From Cricetomys ansorgei (lineage: Eukaryota; Chordata; Mammalia; Rodentia; Nesomyidae): DNA of 64,000 nt. The DNA lies in the NCBI GenBank assembly GCA_026225945.1, contig JAMJFZ010001729.1, positions 28,310 through 92,309 of the forward strand. The letters run 5' to 3'. A program made the translations under genes and the position numbers. Of this stretch, positions 61,490 to 64,000 are shown one piece after another. Within the stretch, counting starts at the first letter, position 1; every line of letters begins with the position of its first letter. The notes under the pieces were generated by a model. The model had not been told where the DNA came from. It saw nothing but the letters and a program-made list of their open reading frames with translations, and ran no database searches.

Positions 61490-61740
61490 TTTTAGAAAAT
61501 GTCCAGCCTCTCCACTTGGCACCTGACCTGAAGGGCCCTAAGTTTATTTGCTTTTGCAATTTATTTGGCCTCAATATCCCTTAGATAACCAATCCAAATG
61601 GCCATCTAACAGCACCCTAAATCCCAGTTTTATTTGGGACTTTTACAAATCCTGAGCGCAATTGGGGAAATGGAAACAGATTCCTCACTCCCTATGTTCA
61701 AACTTTCTTTTTTCTCCCTTCCTAGCCTTGCTTGTTTTTA
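61490..61740 (+). pseudogene. ERV1 gag (matrix-like) remnant
   Basis: One forward frame around 61558-61640 reads a WPQYPLDNQSKWP-type stretch characteristic of the matrix region of this ERV1 group. It is interrupted by stops on both sides and by a TGA near 61650. Not functional. Confidence 0.6.
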
Positions 61741-61744
61741 TCTG

Positions 61745-63100
61745 GTCTCCCATATACACACTGTGTAGAAGTCCTGTCTTTTAAGATACCTTTGATGGAT
61801 CTGTAAGTTTGTTGCAAAGTGGAAGCCAGGAGCCAGCAGGTTAGGGAGGAAACCAAGGAGTAGGCCAGCTGCAGCTTGCACGCACTGCATACATACTCCT
61901 CTCTGGCTAGTGCATCTCTCTGTTCCCTCCTGCAGCATCCTGTCCACAGCTGGGGCTCAAAATTTTCCTGTCTCTAAGTCTTTGTTTTCAACTTACTGGA
62001 TCAGTTTTGCAGGGATTCAGGTATCTTTTAGGTATGAGTAGCATTAAATTGTTGTTTTATGCTGTCCCACTTCAATTAAAAGTTGGCTCTGGAGTTGAGG
62101 TATAGCTCCCTCCTCCTCTAGACCCAAGCATGTTTGTTAAAAGATTTCTTCTAAAATTTCTGTCCCATATATATCAGAAAAGCCACTTGACTATGTGACA
62201 GAGAAAGGAGAGCAAAACAAAATAAAGGGACAGACTATTCCCAATGGTGACTATGGCTACTCATCTCATACTCATTTGGTTTTGATTTAACACTCTAAAA
62301 TTTTTGCTAAGGTATAAATCTTATCTCAAGATGTGTAAGGTCATTCATTATGTAAATGTTTTATACATCCTATACATCAAGTTATAAACATATTGGGTAT
62401 GGTTAAAATCTATGAAATTTGTAAGAAAAGGGTTAGCTTAAAAAAACTCATCACACTGGGGTTGATAGTTAAAAATCTATACATAGGTAATCTTAAAAGA
62501 ACCATGTGGCATGATGCCATTTGGAATATAAACAACATATGGCTTGCCGCCATCTTAACTGCTGTCCCCAATCTGGATGGAGGCAGCCATGTGGCTGAAT
62601 GCTATCTTTGCTAGCATTGGAAAGTATGGATTTTGCCATGTGACTTCACCACAATCTTGATTAAAAGTGTCCACATGGTATAAGCCAACCAAGGAAAACA
62701 CAACTCCTCGTAGCTATAAAGCCAAAATCAGATGACTCCTCCACTATTTTCAATCACAAGCCTCCTCCCCTTATCGGCCTTAATCCAGTCCCTTTGGTCT
62801 CCCTCTCCTCCTCCTCAGCAACAGGCCACCCACCAATTTATAACTTGCCTGCTAGCTGGTTTCCATAAGGCTGACCTTAAAGTGCTACTTCTTTTCCCAG
62901 AGTTTAGGACATTAGGGTCAAACTAAAATGTCAGAGGGGACCCCTGATTCCACAGGCAGAAGTCTTAGTGCTGGCCTTCATGGGGATCTCTCCATGGGAG
63001 AGATGAAAAATCCTGAGAGCAGAAATACCTGATGTTGGCTTAGGCCTTTTGGCCAGCCATAGCAACTGCCCAGGTTCCCTGGCTTCACAAAACCCAAGAA
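61745..63100 (+). other. ERV1 internal region, unassigned
   Basis: Between the matrix-like and nucleocapsid-like pieces I see no continuous reading frame. A CT-rich stretch (62700-62830) and a short frame HQFITCLLAGFHKADLK (near 62838) may be capsid-derived, but I am not sure. Part of this interval may be an insertion. Confidence 0.35.
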
Positions 63101-63104
63101 CCTC

Positions 63105-63170
63105 AAGGTCCCTGGTTCAAATGTGGTCAGGAGGGTCACTAAGCCCAGGCCATCCCGACCATATCAAGGA
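63105..63170 (+). pseudogene. ERV1 nucleocapsid zinc-knuckle remnant
   Basis: Reads WFKCGQEGH followed directly by TAA. The second cysteine and the histidine of a CCHC knuckle remain. The first cysteine position holds Trp and the last holds Ile, so metal binding is lost. Confidence 0.65.
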
Positions 63171-63299
63171 CATTGGGCTGCTGGCTGTTCTCATGTCCCT
63201 TGCAACATGAGGACGTCAGACCTGTATCACCCTCCAGCTGACATTTTAGGTCTGGCCATGGACAACTAAAGGGGCACAGGACCTGACCACTGCCAACAC

Positions 63300-63560
63300 T
63301 GACAGGGAGCCTCAGGTAGTCATCACAGTATCCAAGTAATCAATCTCCTTTCTTCTGGACACCAGGGTCACTATCGGAGTTTTAGGGACCTACCTTTCCT
63401 TTCCTCTATTGTTGAAGTATGGGAGCATCCTTACCAGCCTCATCAAACTCCATCACTTAGCTGTATCTTTGGGGCTATTTCCCTTACCCACTCCTTCCTT
63501 GTGGTACCAACCTGTCCCCTTGATCCCAGGTTCATCAGCCATTCCTCCTCCTCCTCCTCC
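63300..63560 (+). pseudogene. ERV1 protease remnant
   Basis: A forward frame reads SISFLLDTRVTIGVLG at about 63340-63388. The catalytic triplet position reads DTR. A TAA stands just upstream (63336). Broken. Confidence 0.7.
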
Positions 63561-63609
63561 AAACCACACAATCTGACACACCTTTTCCCTTACTGGCCTC
63601 CAGGGTGAA

Positions 63610-64000
63610 CTCCAGGTATGGAACACCCAAAAACCCCTTTATAGCCAAATATCATTCTACTCTCATAATTCAACTACAAAACCTTACCAATTATACCCAC
63701 TCTCTCTCCAAAGCTTCAGAGGATTTAAACACTTTACCTCTGACCTCTTAAAAAAGAATCTTCTGTACCCCATGTCTTTCCCCCTTTAACACCTCCATTC
63801 TCGTGGTTAAAATTTAAAAGCACAATGGAACATACTGCTTGGTTCAGATCCCCGACTTGTTCCCCTTTACCCCGAAGTACCCAACTCACTCATCTTTCTA
63901 CCCAGTTCACTTGGACCATCCTACCCCAGGGGTCCCAGGACCCAAATCTATTTGGTCAGGTTCTAAGCCTGTGACTTATTCTCTTTGTCTCCTCCTAATC
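63610..64000 (+). pseudogene. ERV1 reverse-transcriptase remnant, truncated by window
   Basis: After the protease a frame reads VWNTQKPLYS and then a finger-region-like stretch. Near 63902-63960 the frame reads FTWTILPQGSQ and NLFGQ, the RT block around LPQG. The spacing between the two blocks is shorter than usual for the family, so an internal deletion is likely. Frameshifts are present. Confidence 0.65.

Larger units (their letters stand above)
60440..64000 (+). mobile_element. ERV1 (gammaretrovirus-like) provirus, broken, cut by window end
   Basis: Plus-strand provirus, opposite to Zmym6. In order: a 5' LTR ending CA at 60856, a tRNA-Phe-type primer site, a leader, a gag matrix-like stretch (61540-61700), a nucleocapsid zinc-knuckle remnant, a protease remnant and a reverse-transcriptase remnant that continues past 64000. 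All coding parts contain stops and frameshifts, so it is a fossil. Order and motifs fit a class I, tRNA-Phe-primed family related to HERV-H/F types. It lies upstream of the first Zmym6 coding exon, probably in the 5' intron. Confidence 0.8.

Overview
The window is nuclear DNA of a muroid rodent. B1, B2/B3, B4 and ID SINEs, a rodent Lx-type LINE-1 tail, long (GT)n and (GGAA)n tracts and a rodent ERV1 provirus occur throughout. A cricetid (hamster, vole or deer-mouse-like) is plausible, but the species cannot be fixed from sequence alone. Two protein genes are recognisable, both on the minus strand and in the order known for human 1p34: Zmym6 (coding exons between about 60.3 kb and 26.9 kb) followed by its downstream neighbour Tmem35b (23.38 to 20.82 kb).

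Layout. 1-20.8 kb: no coding gene seen; SINEs, simple repeats including a 520-bp GT-rich tract, an old LINE-1 piece, two MIRs and unassigned unique DNA. 20.8-23.4 kb: Tmem35b, three coding exons, a GC-rich promoter with a CACGTG box, and an early stop that shortens the C terminus. 25.36-26.94 kb: decayed hAT-transposase-derived 3' part of Zmym6. 26.94-60.34 kb: fourteen Zmym6 coding exons that I could join with matching splice phases, separated by SINE-rich introns. 60.4-64 kb: a broken, tRNA-Phe-primed ERV1 provirus on the plus strand, running off the window edge.

Main result. Zmym6 here is a remodelled gene. Joined exons give an open frame of 740 residues, against roughly 1,325 in human. 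(1) The transposase-like C-terminal half is lost to a frameshift and stop just after the BED-like zinc finger, with many later lesions and a B1 insertion. (2) One exon carrying parts of two MYM fingers is a fossil at 45.66-45.80 kb; skipping it keeps the frame. (3) An antisense U6 snRNA pseudogene sits exactly on a 3' splice site and appears to supply the new acceptor plus nine in-frame codons. These are read directly from the sequence and from exon phases; transcripts would be needed to prove use.
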